In this document: positions 14,305 to 22,077 of the stretch, piece by piece
Layout of the letters: each line of letters starts with the position of its first letter
Position numbering within the stretch: the first letter of the stretch is position 1
Virus record (IMG/VR): IMGVR_UViG_3300024520_000271
Location: 1-34,564 of that record
Origin: a virus
DNA: 34,564 nucleotides
Direction: 5' to 3' (one strand)
Notes under the pieces: generated by a model
Database searches by the model: none
Told to the model about the DNA's origin: nothing
Seen by the model: only the letters and a program-made list of their open reading frames with translations
Program-made: the position numbers and the translations under genes

Positions 14305-16266
14305 ATGGCAAAAAGAGAAGTAGAAATAAAAGTAAAAGCTGATTCATCAGAAGCTGTAAGCGATGTTGATAAATTAGTTAAAGCAGTTGAAGGGTTAACT
14401 GAAAGCCTTTCGGAATCTAAAGAAGAAACTGATAAAGTAAATGATGGTTTAAAAGCTACCGAGAAATCAGGAAGTAAATCATTAAAAGCAGTTGCTACAG
14501 GTTTTAAAGGTGTAGGATTAGCTATTAAAGCAGCAGGCATAGGTTTAGTCATTGCAGCTTTTGCTGCTCTTAAAGAAATACTAGAGAAACAACAACCCGT
14601 TTTAGATTTTATAGATTCAGCTTTTACAGCTATTGGTTTAGCAGTTACTACTGTTTCTAAATCTTTACAATCATCTACCTCAGATTTTGATGCATTAGGC
14701 AAAGTAATGGGGGGAATTCTGAATCTTTTTTTACTTCCTTTTAAAGCATCTTTTTACGGTATTAAAGGGGCTGTATTAGCTTTACAGTTGGCGTGGGAAT
14801 CTTCATTTCTAGGTGGTGGAGATGAAAAGAAAATAGCCGATTTAAAACTTTCTATTGAAGAGGTCGGAGATGATCTTATAAAATTGAAAGATCAAGCTAT
14901 AGATTCAGCAAAAAATATAGGTAATAACTTAGGAGAGGCATTGGATGAAATTGCTACGGGAGCTGAAGCTGTAGGAGACGCTATAGAAGACTTAAACTTG
15001 AAAGCTATTAAAGCAGAAGCTGATAGAATTACAGCCGCTAAAAATGCTGCTAAAATAGCTGAAGCAATTAATAAAGGAAAATTCGAGGCGTTTGATAGGG
15101 AAGCAGAATTGTTAAGACAACAAAGAGATGATTATACTTTATCTTTAGATGAAAGAAAAAAAGCTAATAATGAATTAGCATTAGTATTAAATGAGCAGGA
15201 AGAAATAATGCTTCGTAATGCTCAAATAGTTATCAATGCTGCTGCAGGTGAATTAGCCGCAAATGCTACAATAGAAAATAGAGTAGCTTTAATTAATGCT
15301 CAAAATGAAGCTGAAGCGATTAGAGCAGATATAACTGGTAGACGTTCTGAACAATTAATTAATGAGATAGCTTTAGAAAAAGAAGGGGCGGATGCTGCAG
15401 AAGCTGCTAGATTGTTGGAAGAGAAACAATTAAAAGAAAGTGGTGAAAGGAAAATACAAGCAGATATAGAATTAAAACAATTAAGAGCAGATTTAGGGCT
15501 AGATGATCCTAATGCAAGCCCTGAACAAATTAAAGCTGCTTTTGAATTAAAACTACAAGCATTAAAAGAGCAGTTTGATCAGGAGCAAATATTAAAAGCA
15601 GAACAACAAGAAACGCAACAAGCAACGCAAGCAGAAATAGATGCTCAGAAGTTGTTAGATGTAGAAGCTTACGAAGCAGAGGTTGCTCAAATTAAAAAAG
15701 ACCACGCTGATGATGTTTCTGATAAAGAAAAACAAACTTCAAAAGATAAAGCAGCTTTAAGAAAGGCGGATTACGAAGCTACTATATCGGGGGCTAGTAA
15801 CATGTTAGGTAATCTTAGTCAATTAATGGATGAAGGCTCTGCAGAAGCGAAAGCAATAGCATTAGCTCAGGCTGTTATAAGTGGGATTCAGGGAGTTCAG
15901 GCTGCTTATACAAGTGGTTCTGCTGTTCCAATAGTAGGAGTAGCATTAGGGCCTATTGCTGCAGGTATTGCTGCAGGTGTAGCCGCTAAGAATATACAAA
16001 AGATTTCACAAGCTCCTACTGGTGGGAAGAAAGGTGGTAGAGGTGGGGGTGGTAGTTTTAGTATGCCTTCAATTCCTACAGGTTCTGCTTCAGCTCCTGA
16101 TATTAATCCTGAATCTTTATTTTCTACTCAAACACTAGAAGGAAACGAATCAGAAAGTATAGGAAATGGGAAAGGAATTAACCAAAAAGTTTACGTTTTA
16201 GAAAGTGATATATCTGATAAACAAAATAGAGTTTCAACTATAGAATCTGAGTCTCAAATTGGGTAG
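14305..16266 (+). CDS. Tape measure protein
   Basis: The 653-aa protein shows the tape measure layout: basic/acidic helical N-terminus (EVEIKVKADSSEAVSDVDKL), a hydrophobic Gly/Ala-rich segment (GFKGVGLAIKAAGIGLVIAAF, residues about 70-95), long charged coiled-coil helices (about 210-500), and a C-terminal Ala/Gly-rich hydrophobic region (VQAAYTSGSAVPIVGVALG, about 530-565) followed by a Gly-rich linker. It sets tail length and may help DNA passage. At roughly 0.15 nm per residue it implies a tail near 100 nm. It follows the fibre gene by one base and is last before the twin element at 16273. Confidence 0.88.
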   Translation: MAKREVEIKVKADSSEAVSDVDKLVKAVEGLTESLSESKEETDKVNDGLKATEKSGSKSLKAVATGFKGVGLAIKAAGIGLVIAAFAALKEILEKQQPVLDFIDSAFTAIGLAVTTVSKSLQSSTSDFDALGKVMGGILNLFLLPFKASFYGIKGAVLALQLAWESSFLGGGDEKKIADLKLSIEEVGDDLIKLKDQAIDSAKNIGNNLGEALDEIATGAEAVGDAIEDLNLKAIKAEADRITAAKNAAKIAEAINKGKFEAFDREAELLRQQRDDYTLSLDERKKANNELALVLNEQEEIMLRNAQIVINAAAGELAANATIENRVALINAQNEAEAIRADITGRRSEQLINEIALEKEGADAAEAARLLEEKQLKESGERKIQADIELKQLRADLGLDDPNASPEQIKAAFELKLQALKEQFDQEQILKAEQQETQQATQAEIDAQKLLDVEAYEAEVAQIKKDHADDVSDKEKQTSKDKAALRKADYEATISGASNMLGNLSQLMDEGSAEAKAIALAQAVISGIQGVQAAYTSGSAVPIVGVALGPIAAGIAAGVAAKNIQKISQAPTGGKKGGRGGGGSFSMPSIPTGSASAPDINPESLFSTQTLEGNESESIGNGKGINQKVYVLESDISDKQNRVSTIESESQIG

Positions 16267-16272
16267 TGAAAT

Positions 16273-16382
16273 TTGTTTGAAAACGGGAAAAAATGAAAAA
16301 TTTCCCACTTTGAAACAATCCTTTGCTATCTATACTTGAGCCATATCAAATGTACGCTAGTATATATATATATATAACAACA
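16273..16382 (+). repeat. Twin ~110-bp structured element, copy A
   Basis: This intergenic element matches 33939-34046. First half: arms GTTTGAAAACGGGAAA and TTTCCCACTTTGAAAC are identical in both copies and pair at 13 of 16 positions, while the loop between them differs. Second half: a conserved GCTATC, then a GCTAGTATATA run of (TA)8 here and (TA)7 in copy B, ending ACAACA. It lies just after the tape measure gene and 10 bases before the protease gene ATG. A regulatory RNA leader, promoter or replication/packaging site is possible. Confidence 0.75.
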
Positions 16383-16392
16383 AATAAAAATT

Positions 16393-17022
16393 ATGAAAGA
16401 ATTATTAGTTGAATTAACAGTTAACGAATTAGAAGAAACAGGCATAGATATTATATCTTTTGTAGAAGCTCCTGCTATAGAAACTAACTTCATGTATTTT
16501 AGTAAAAATAAGAAGCAAAACTTCTCTTCTATTGATGCTGAAAAACGAATAGTAGTAGGAGCAGCTATGTTAGCTAATGAAAAAATAGTTAGAGAAGATG
16601 CAGATGGTAATCCATATTTTGTGTATTTCTCAGAAGAAACAGTTAGAAAGTGCCAAGAATTATTTTTCAAAAAAGGTAATACCAAAGGAACTAATGTAGA
16701 TCATGAACAAACAAAAGTTAGTTCAGGAGTTACTGTGGTAGAATCATGGATAGTAGAAAACCCTGAAATGGATAAATCAAAGCATTTAGGCTATGATGAT
16801 ATACCAAAAGGTAGTTGGTTTGTTTCTTACAAAGTAGATGATGATGCATTATGGGAGAAAGTAAAATCAGGAGAGGTACAAGGGTTTAGTGTAGAGGGAG
16901 TATTTACGCAAACAGTTGTAGATGATAAAAACATAGAGCAGGAGATGCAATCTATTTTAAATGGTTGTGGTTCTCGTATTGATAAAATACTAGCATTAAA
17001 AGAAAAATTAAACATTTCATAA
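16393..17022 (+). CDS. XkdF-like prohead protease
   Basis: The 209-aa product matches the phage serine protease XkdF type: MKELLVELTVNELEETGIDI, ISFVEAPAIETNFMYFS, RIVVGAAMLANEKIVR (residues about 52-67), then NVDHEQTKVSSGVTVVESW (about 100-118), where His is the usual catalytic candidate, and VKSGEVQGFSVEGVF (about 157-171) with the catalytic Ser candidate in GFSVEG. The enzyme matures the prohead by cleaving the scaffold and capsid. It is followed directly by scaffold-like and capsid genes, as expected. Its ATG lies ten bases after the twin element copy A, which probably controls the head operon. Confidence 0.85.
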   Translation: MKELLVELTVNELEETGIDIISFVEAPAIETNFMYFSKNKKQNFSSIDAEKRIVVGAAMLANEKIVREDADGNPYFVYFSEETVRKCQELFFKKGNTKGTNVDHEQTKVSSGVTVVESWIVENPEMDKSKHLGYDDIPKGSWFVSYKVDDDALWEKVKSGEVQGFSVEGVFTQTVVDDKNIEQEMQSILNGCGSRIDKILALKEKLNIS

Positions 17023-17029
17023 TTAAATT

Positions 17030-17044
17030 ACTTTTAAATATATA
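17030..17044 (+). promoter_or_regulatory. ACTTTTAAATATAT motif, copy 3
   Basis: ACTTTTAAATATAT followed by ATAA instead of G. Unlike the other copies it is separated from the start codon (17065) by about 20 bases, which argues against a pure start-codon element. Confidence 0.5.
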
Positions 17045-17064
17045 TAAATCAAATAATTAAAAAC

Positions 17065-17655
17065 ATGAGCGAAAAAGAAAAAAGCGTTGTTGACAAAGTG
17101 AAAGAACTTTTATTCAGTTCTGAGGTTGTTGAAGCAGAAGATACTTTTGCAGAGGTTAAAACTTCTGAAGGTGTTATTTTAAATGTATCAGCTATGGAAG
17201 CTGATGGAGTAGTAGAAATAGTTTCTGAAGATGGTAAAGAAGTTGCACCTGCAGGAGAGTATATTCTTGAAGATGGTTCTACTATTGTAGTAGGTGAAGA
17301 AGGTATTATTTCAGAAGTTAAACCTGCTGAGGTAGAAGAAGAAGTAGAAGAAGAAATGTCTGAGGAGGTCGTAGAAGACTCTAAAGAAGTTTCTGATGCA
17401 GATGTATCAGAAGAAGAAGTAAACCCGTTAGAAGCGAGAATAGAGGCTTTAGAAGCGAAGTTTGAAGCTGTTATTATCGAGAACAGTAAAATAAAAGAAT
17501 CTAATGTATTGTTAGCAGAACAAAATGTTGCTTTAGAATCTAAGTTTTCTGCATTTAAGGGAGAGCCAGCAGCAGAAGAAATTAAGATTTCTAAAAGCGA
17601 TGCTAAAACTGACAAATTCAAAGCATTAGGAAACATAAGAAGAAATAAAAAATAA
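17065..17655 (+). CDS. Acidic scaffold-like protein
   Basis: A 196-aa, strongly acidic protein lying between protease and major capsid. Residues 25-90 contain a beta-rich Gly/Val segment (VILNVSAMEADGVVEIV, GEYILEDGSTIVVGEEG), then a long Glu/Val stretch (EVEEEVEEEMSEEVVED), a coiled-coil (EARIEALEAKFEAVIIE, LAEQNVALESKFSAF) and a basic C-terminal tail (LGNIRRNKK). Acidic body plus coiled coil plus basic C-terminus is how phage scaffolds look, and position supports it. Weak sequence conservation prevents certainty. Confidence 0.75.
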   Translation: MSEKEKSVVDKVKELLFSSEVVEAEDTFAEVKTSEGVILNVSAMEADGVVEIVSEDGKEVAPAGEYILEDGSTIVVGEEGIISEVKPAEVEEEVEEEMSEEVVEDSKEVSDADVSEEEVNPLEARIEALEAKFEAVIIENSKIKESNVLLAEQNVALESKFSAFKGEPAAEEIKISKSDAKTDKFKALGNIRRNKK

Positions 17656-17680
17656 TTATTAATAAATAAACCAATAAAAA

Positions 17681-18610
17681 ATGGCTTTAGATTTAACAGG
17701 CTTAACAGCCTACACAAGTGAAAACTCTACAGAATTAATTTCTGCAGCAGTTTTAAAAGGTTCTACGATTGATAGAATCCAAGTTCAAGCAGGTATTAAA
17801 TCTGCTGAAAAAATTAACCTTATTGCAATAGACAATACTTTCCAAGCAGGAGCTTGTGGATTCTCTGCAAGTGGTAACGTAGATTTAACACAAAGAACTA
17901 TTACAGTTTCTAAGATTAAGCAAAATGCTGCTGTTTGTGTTGATGATTTAGAAGCGTATTATACACAGCAAATGATGAAAGCAGGATCTTACAATGAAGA
18001 TATGCCTTTTGAACAAAAGTATTCTGAATTAGTTGTTGAAGGAACTCAAACATATTTAGAGAACTTAGTATGGAGAGGGAATATTGCTACGGGAGCAGGA
18101 GATATGGCTTTTGCTGATGGTCTTTTAGTTGCTATTGATGCTGAAGGTTCTGTAGTATCTGCTACAACTACAACAGCTATTACTGCAGGAAACATCATTG
18201 ATAGAGTTGATGAAATGATTGATGCAATTCCAGTTGATGCTTTACAATCAGAAGATTTAAGTTTAAACATGCCTTTAGGACATTATAGAATGTACACTAG
18301 AGCATTACGTAATGCGAACTTATTTCACTATTCAGCAGATGAAAACGATAACTTTTCAATTGTAGTGCCTGGGACTAATGTAACTGTAAGAGGTACAAAA
18401 GGACTTAACCAATTAACTGGTATCGGTGTAAGATGGATTCTTGCAGAAGATTCTAACCTTTGGGTAGGAACTGATTTGTTGAATGATGCTGAAAACTTCT
18501 CTATTGCTTATTCAGTAGATAATGATGAAGTAAGAACTATTCAAAAATTCAAGTTTGGAGCAAACATTGCTTTCCCTGAAAGAATCGTAGAGCTTACAAC
18601 TACAGCATAA
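17681..18610 (+). CDS. Major capsid protein
   Basis: The 309-aa protein (MALDLTGLTAYTSENSTELI) fits the HK97-fold major capsid proteins of Bacteroidota siphophages: INLIAIDNTFQAGACGFSASG, TITVSKIKQNAAVCVDDLEAYY, QKYSELVVEGTQTYLENLVW (a helix that resembles the spine helix, about residues 109-130), and a C-terminal NVTVRGTKGLNQLTG segment. Length matches the smaller HK97-type capsids. It follows the scaffold-like gene, and a strong hairpin stands right after its stop, which suits a highly expressed gene. Confidence 0.88.
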   Translation: MALDLTGLTAYTSENSTELISAAVLKGSTIDRIQVQAGIKSAEKINLIAIDNTFQAGACGFSASGNVDLTQRTITVSKIKQNAAVCVDDLEAYYTQQMMKAGSYNEDMPFEQKYSELVVEGTQTYLENLVWRGNIATGAGDMAFADGLLVAIDAEGSVVSATTTTAITAGNIIDRVDEMIDAIPVDALQSEDLSLNMPLGHYRMYTRALRNANLFHYSADENDNFSIVVPGTNVTVRGTKGLNQLTGIGVRWILAEDSNLWVGTDLLNDAENFSIAYSVDNDEVRTIQKFKFGANIAFPERIVELTTTA

Positions 18611-18620
18611 TTAAAAAAAT

Positions 18621-18644
18621 AGGGAGTAGTTAATTCTACTCCCT
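18621..18644 (+). terminator. Hairpin after the capsid gene
   Basis: AGGGAGTAG (18621-18629) pairs perfectly with CTACTCCCT (18636-18644) around the loop TTAATT. Only a short T/A run follows, so it may be a partial terminator or a stabilising hairpin. A closely similar hairpin with the same loop occurs at 32241-32266. Confidence 0.7.
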
Positions 18645-18673
18645 TATTATAAACTCATAAAAACTCAAACAAT

Positions 18674-19189
18674 ATGGCAACATGTACGTTAACAGCAGGA
18701 ATACCTTTAGCTTGTTTAGAGTCTACAGGGGGAATTAAAAACGTTTATATCTCAGCTTTTGCAGATGCAGCAACATTTACTTTGACAGCAGATGTTATTA
18801 CAGCTTCAGTAGGAACTGGAACTTTTTATACTTTTAAATTCAGACCTCAGACTGCTTCTCTAAATGAAGAGGGAACACACTCACAAGAAAACGGTACTAA
18901 CTTCTGGACTCAAACTTTAGCTATGATTTTCCATAAAATGGAAACAAGCAAAAGAAACAACTTATTACTATTAGCAGGAACACAAATGCACGTAATAGTT
19001 GAAACTCAAAATGGAGATTACTGGCTATTAGGAAAAGAAAACGGTGCTTATTTAACTGGCTCTACTTCTACTACTGGGCAAGGGTATGGAGATTTAAGCG
19101 GTTACAATGTAACTATTACAGGAACAGAACCAAAATTTGCTACTGAGATGGATTCAACTACTTTTGGATTACTTACATTATCAGCATAG
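18674..19189 (+). CDS. Major tail tube protein candidate
   Basis: The 171-aa product (MATCTLTAGIPLACLESTGG) contains FRPQTASLNEEGTHSQENG (residues about 56-74), TNFWTQTLAMIFHKMETSKR and LLAGTQMHVIVETQNGDYW. This set of motifs is typical of a conserved structural protein following the capsid in Bacteroidota siphophages, which I take to be the tail tube. It is a compact beta-protein of the right size. A terminator follows, in line with a single strongly expressed unit. The tape measure and chaperone genes lie elsewhere, so the tube assignment is from sequence pattern and not from neighbours. Confidence 0.65.
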   Translation: MATCTLTAGIPLACLESTGGIKNVYISAFADAATFTLTADVITASVGTGTFYTFKFRPQTASLNEEGTHSQENGTNFWTQTLAMIFHKMETSKRNNLLLLAGTQMHVIVETQNGDYWLLGKENGAYLTGSTSTTGQGYGDLSGYNVTITGTEPKFATEMDSTTFGLLTLSA

Positions 19190-19210
19190 TAATAATTTAT
19201 ACTATTTTAA

Positions 19211-19240
19211 AAGGGCTATCTTAACGGATAGCCTTTTTTT
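19211..19240 (+). terminator. Rho-independent terminator
   Basis: GGCTATC (19214-19220) pairs with GATAGCC (19227-19233) around TTAACG, followed by seven T (19234-19240). Flanking A and T extend the stem. It closes the capsid/tail-tube unit. Confidence 0.88.
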
Positions 19241-19262
19241 ATAAACATTGCATAAATAATTA

Positions 19263-19277
19263 ACTTTTAAATATATG
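19263..19277 (+). promoter_or_regulatory. ACTTTTAAATATATG motif, copy 4
   Basis: Identical to the copies at 2624 and 12618, ending in the ATG of the 54-aa gene at 19275, and again placed just after a terminator. Confidence 0.55.
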
Positions 19278-19439
19278 AGCAAATTAGTTTTAAAAAAAGA
19301 GTACGAAAATGTGACTCTATCAAACGGAAATTTAAAAGCATTTAACACAATAGATGTTACTGATTCAAACGTAGAATTCTATATTCAAAAAGGATTTAGA
19401 TTTATCTTTGAAGAGAAGAAGAAAAAGAAAAATGATTAA
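19275..19439 (+). CDS. 54-aa protein before the portal unit
   Basis: The ORF encodes a 54-residue protein (MSKLVLKKEYENVTLSNGN start, ending with FEEKKKKKND). The middle, LKAFNTIDVTDSNVEFYIQKG, reads like a short beta-fold; small proteins of this type with a poly-Lys end occur next to head-completion genes of Bacteroidota phages. The start coincides with the recurrent motif. The stop overlaps the next start (ATGATTAA). Confidence 0.7.
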   Translation: MSKLVLKKEYENVTLSNGNLKAFNTIDVTDSNVEFYIQKGFRFIFEEKKKKKND

Positions 19440-19830
19440 ATTAACTCAATCAGCATCTACTAATGTAGTGTTATCTTTGCAAGAAGTTACTACTTTAGCT
19501 ACTCCCTACTATGTATTTGAATTTACTAGTGATGATACGGGCGTTTCTAAGGTGTTTACTGGAGTAGATATATCTACTAACATAGCTAGATATAATGAGT
19601 TTGTTATAGAGCTTAATTCAGTTGAAGATTTGAATAATAGTATTATTGATTTACCGTTAAAAGGGTTTTATAAATATAAAATTTATTCTACAGCAGTTTT
19701 AAATGATTTAGATTTAGCTAATGTAACTGAATTAGTAGAAAGTGGTAAAGTTTATGTAGATGGTTCTGAGCAAATTACTAAGACAACTTACTCAGGCGGT
19801 AATGATACAAAAGTAGTGTACAATGGATAA
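19432..19830 (+). CDS. Structural protein, head/tail region
   Basis: This 132-aa protein starts MIKLTQSASTNVVLSLQEVT and contains YYVFEFTSDDTGVSKVF, ARYNEFVIELNS, and a C-terminal LVESGKVYVDGSE. I recognise this pattern as a widespread, uncharacterised structural protein in Bacteroidota phages, near capsid or tail genes. An upstream in-frame ATG (19408) would add a Lys/Arg run that is really the C-terminus of the previous gene; 19432 is preferred because it gives the usual 8-base overlap. The stop overlaps the portal start. Confidence 0.7.
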   Translation: MIKLTQSASTNVVLSLQEVTTLATPYYVFEFTSDDTGVSKVFTGVDISTNIARYNEFVIELNSVEDLNNSIIDLPLKGFYKYKIYSTAVLNDLDLANVTELVESGKVYVDGSEQITKTTYSGGNDTKVVYNG

Positions 19831-21193
19831 GAAAAAAGAAGAGTTTAACGGGGGTGAATTTTTCGCTTTTAGTATGAATAGAGTTGAAAACACTCCGAAA
19901 TTCAAAGAAACTAAAGCTAAATGGATTCCATACGGGGATGATAACAACTACCCTAGTTATTTGGTGGGTTTAATGAATTCATCATCTAAACACAATAGCT
20001 TATTAACTAAGAAGGTTAATATGGCTGTAGGAGCAGGGTTTAAAGACAATCCTGCATTGGTAGATTTCTTTGCAAATGTAGAAGGCTCTGAAAATCTTAA
20101 CGATATTGTTTTTAAAATGGGATGGGATCTGTTTCTTTACGGGGGTTATTCTATGGCTGTTACATGGTCAAGAGATAAGACTAAGATAGTGCGTGTTAAA
20201 TACGTTCCATTTGATAAAGTTAGAATTGCTAAGGAAGATGAAGATGATGCTGCTATGATGAAAGGAGTCGAAGCAGGCAAATCTTACTATTTAATTAGTG
20301 GAGACTGGGAACAATACAGAAAAGAAAAATATAAGCCTGAATTAATACAATCATTTGATGGGGTTTATTTTGGTGAAGATACAGAATTAATTTATCACAC
20401 AGAATATAGATCAGGAGTAGATTATTACACACACCCTTCTTATATTTCTACTATTGATTGGATAGAATTGGATGTACAAATTGCGAACTTTCACCTATCT
20501 TCAGTGCATAACGGGTTCACTCCTAGCATGATAATTTCTTTTAAAGGTGGCGTACCTTCAGAAGAGGAGAGAAAGCAAGTTAAAAAGAATTTGGAAAAGC
20601 AATATGGAGGCACAGATAATGCATCTAGTGTTTTTGTAACATTCTCAAAAGACTCAGATTCTGCACCTGAATTTATACCAATTAATTTAAACGCTTCGGA
20701 TGATAGATTTATACAATTAGAGGAGCAAATACAACAAAATATTATAGTAGGGCATGGAGCTTCACCAGTTGTGGCTGGTGTAGCTGTAAGTGGAAAGTTA
20801 GGCTCTACTAATGAAATAGAAGAAGCTGAAGAAGTATTCTTTAATTCTGTTATTGAGCCTAAACAATCAGTAATAGAAAATAGCTTTAATTGGATATTAA
20901 AAACAAATGCTTCAAATGAGAAGGTAGATTTAGGCTCTTTAAGAAGTGTTACTCAAGATGAGGTTGTAGAAGGTGAGGTTGTAGATGTAGAAGCTGAGGC
21001 TAAAGCAAAATTAAGAGGTTCTGTAGGTGGGGTTACTGGAATACTTTCTATCGCTGCTCAAGTATCAGAGGGTACAATATCTTTAGATGGGGGAGTAGCT
21101 ATACTTGAAACTATTTTTGGAATAGATAGAGAGGCAGGAATTAGAATGTTACAAAAGGACAGTAAAAAAATATTAGAAGATGGCAACGAATAA
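19823..21193 (+). CDS. Portal protein
   Basis: The 456-aa product fits phage portal proteins: KWIPYGDDNNYPSYLVGLMN (residues about 31-50), KHNSLLTKKVNMAVGAGF, FKMGWDLFLYGGYSMAV (about 96-112), KYVPFDKVRIAK, then DWIELDVQIANFHLSSV (the long stem helix) and a C-terminal FIPINLNASDDRFIQLEEQIQQNI. The portal forms the dodecameric ring through which DNA enters. Here it lies downstream of the major capsid, while most siphophages have it upstream; that reordering is notable. The start overlaps the preceding gene by 8 bases. Confidence 0.9.
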   Translation: MDKKKEEFNGGEFFAFSMNRVENTPKFKETKAKWIPYGDDNNYPSYLVGLMNSSSKHNSLLTKKVNMAVGAGFKDNPALVDFFANVEGSENLNDIVFKMGWDLFLYGGYSMAVTWSRDKTKIVRVKYVPFDKVRIAKEDEDDAAMMKGVEAGKSYYLISGDWEQYRKEKYKPELIQSFDGVYFGEDTELIYHTEYRSGVDYYTHPSYISTIDWIELDVQIANFHLSSVHNGFTPSMIISFKGGVPSEEERKQVKKNLEKQYGGTDNASSVFVTFSKDSDSAPEFIPINLNASDDRFIQLEEQIQQNIIVGHGASPVVAGVAVSGKLGSTNEIEEAEEVFFNSVIEPKQSVIENSFNWILKTNASNEKVDLGSLRSVTQDEVVEGEVVDVEAEAKAKLRGSVGGVTGILSIAAQVSEGTISLDGGVAILETIFGIDREAGIRMLQKDSKKILEDGNE

Positions 21194-21692
21194 AGTGTAT
21201 TTCATGAGCGTAGATTATCTACGAGATGAAACGGTAATTAATGGGAATGTAGATGCTGAAGTATTAGAGCCGTTTATATTAGTAGCTCAGAATGTTCATA
21301 TTGAAACAATTACAGGAACTAATTTATACAATAAAATCATAGCAGATTTAGAAGCTGTATCTATTACGGGGGTTTATAAAACTCTTTTAGATGATTACAT
21401 ACATCCTGCTTTATTACAATGGAGTTTATATGAAGCTTTGCCATTCATCAACTATAAGTTAACTAACAAATCTATATCTACTAAAGATAGTGATAATTCA
21501 GCATCAATAGATTTAAGTGAATTGTCTTACTTGCGTGATTCAGTAAGAGATGTAGCAGAGTATTACAGTCAAAGAGCTATAGCTTATTTACAAGATAATG
21601 AAGATTCATTTCCTGAATACACATCTAATGGAGATGACTGCAGCGATATTGCTACAAGTTCAAATGCTTATTTTAGCGGTATTCAATTTTAA
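21180..21692 (+). CDS. Head-tail connector protein (DUF6712-like)
   Basis: This 170-aa protein (YFMSVDYLRDETVINGNVDAE) has the composition of a helical head-tail adaptor: HIETITGTNLYNKIIADLE (about residues 40-58), a central LLDDYIHPALLQWSLYEALP (about 73-92), and DVAEYYSQRAIAYLQDNED near the end. The pattern agrees with the DUF6712 family of Bacteroidota phage connectors. It starts inside the last codons of the portal gene, supporting a joint head-completion unit. Confidence 0.75.
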   Translation: MATNKVYFMSVDYLRDETVINGNVDAEVLEPFILVAQNVHIETITGTNLYNKIIADLEAVSITGVYKTLLDDYIHPALLQWSLYEALPFINYKLTNKSISTKDSDNSASIDLSELSYLRDSVRDVAEYYSQRAIAYLQDNEDSFPEYTSNGDDCSDIATSSNAYFSGIQF

Positions 21693-21694
21693 TC

Positions 21695-21892
21695 ATGCAA
21701 AAACAAGTAGACAACATAGAAGCAAAGGTAGATAAAATGTACGATGCTTTAGTAGGTTCTGAGTTAAATCCAAACGGATTAATTGATAGAGTTAAACATA
21801 TAGAGAAACAACAAGAAAGCATTAAAAAAAGGCACTGGATGGTAGCAGGTGGTATATCTGTTATATCTTTTTTAATTAGTTTATATACATGA
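21695..21892 (+). CDS. XhlA-like coiled-coil membrane protein, lysis
   Basis: A 65-aa protein with an N-terminal coiled coil (VDNIEAKVDKMYDALVG, LIDRVKHIEKQQESIKKRH) and a single C-terminal membrane segment (WMVAGGISVISFLISLY, residues about 48-64). The layout equals that of XhlA-type accessory lysis proteins. Its last codons overlap the next small membrane gene (ATGA), and an M15 peptidase lies downstream, so a role with the holin is likely. Confidence 0.65.
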   Translation: MQKQVDNIEAKVDKMYDALVGSELNPNGLIDRVKHIEKQQESIKKRHWMVAGGISVISFLISLYT

Positions 21893-22077
21893 AAAATATT
21901 ATAACAAATATAATAGGTATTATACTATTGGCTTGTGGTGTTTACGGCTTAATGTATTTAGATTTAGAACTAATTAAAGTAGGTTTTTTGTTTCTATGCT
22001 CAGGAGTGTTAATATATTTTAAGAACGCAACCATTAAACGTTATTTATCAAAGGGTGTTAAAAAGTACCTATCTTGA
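21889..22077 (+). CDS. Small holin-like membrane protein
   Basis: The 62-aa product has two hydrophobic segments (residues about 4-22 and 28-44) separated by DLELIK and ends with a basic tail (KRYLSKGVKKYLS). Size, two helices and a cationic C-terminus fit a class II type holin. It lies between an XhlA-like gene and a spanin-like gene. No sequence family is recognised. Confidence 0.55.
   Translation: MKNIITNIIGIILLACGVYGLMYLDLELIKVGFLFLCSGVLIYFKNATIKRYLSKGVKKYLS

Noticed and set aside
14289-14702. 137-codon minus-strand frame opposite the tape measure gene
   Set aside because: Shadow of the Lys/Ala-rich tape measure reading frame, no promoter or leader.
16326-16685. 119-codon minus-strand frame opposite the XkdF-like gene and element copy A
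   Set aside because: The XkdF family match on the plus strand is clear and the minus frame crosses the TA-repeat of the element.
17049-17717. 222-codon minus-strand frame opposite the scaffold gene
   Set aside because: Its Ser/Leu-rich translation is the mirror of the Glu-rich plus-strand gene, and the plus strand has correct operon spacing and context.
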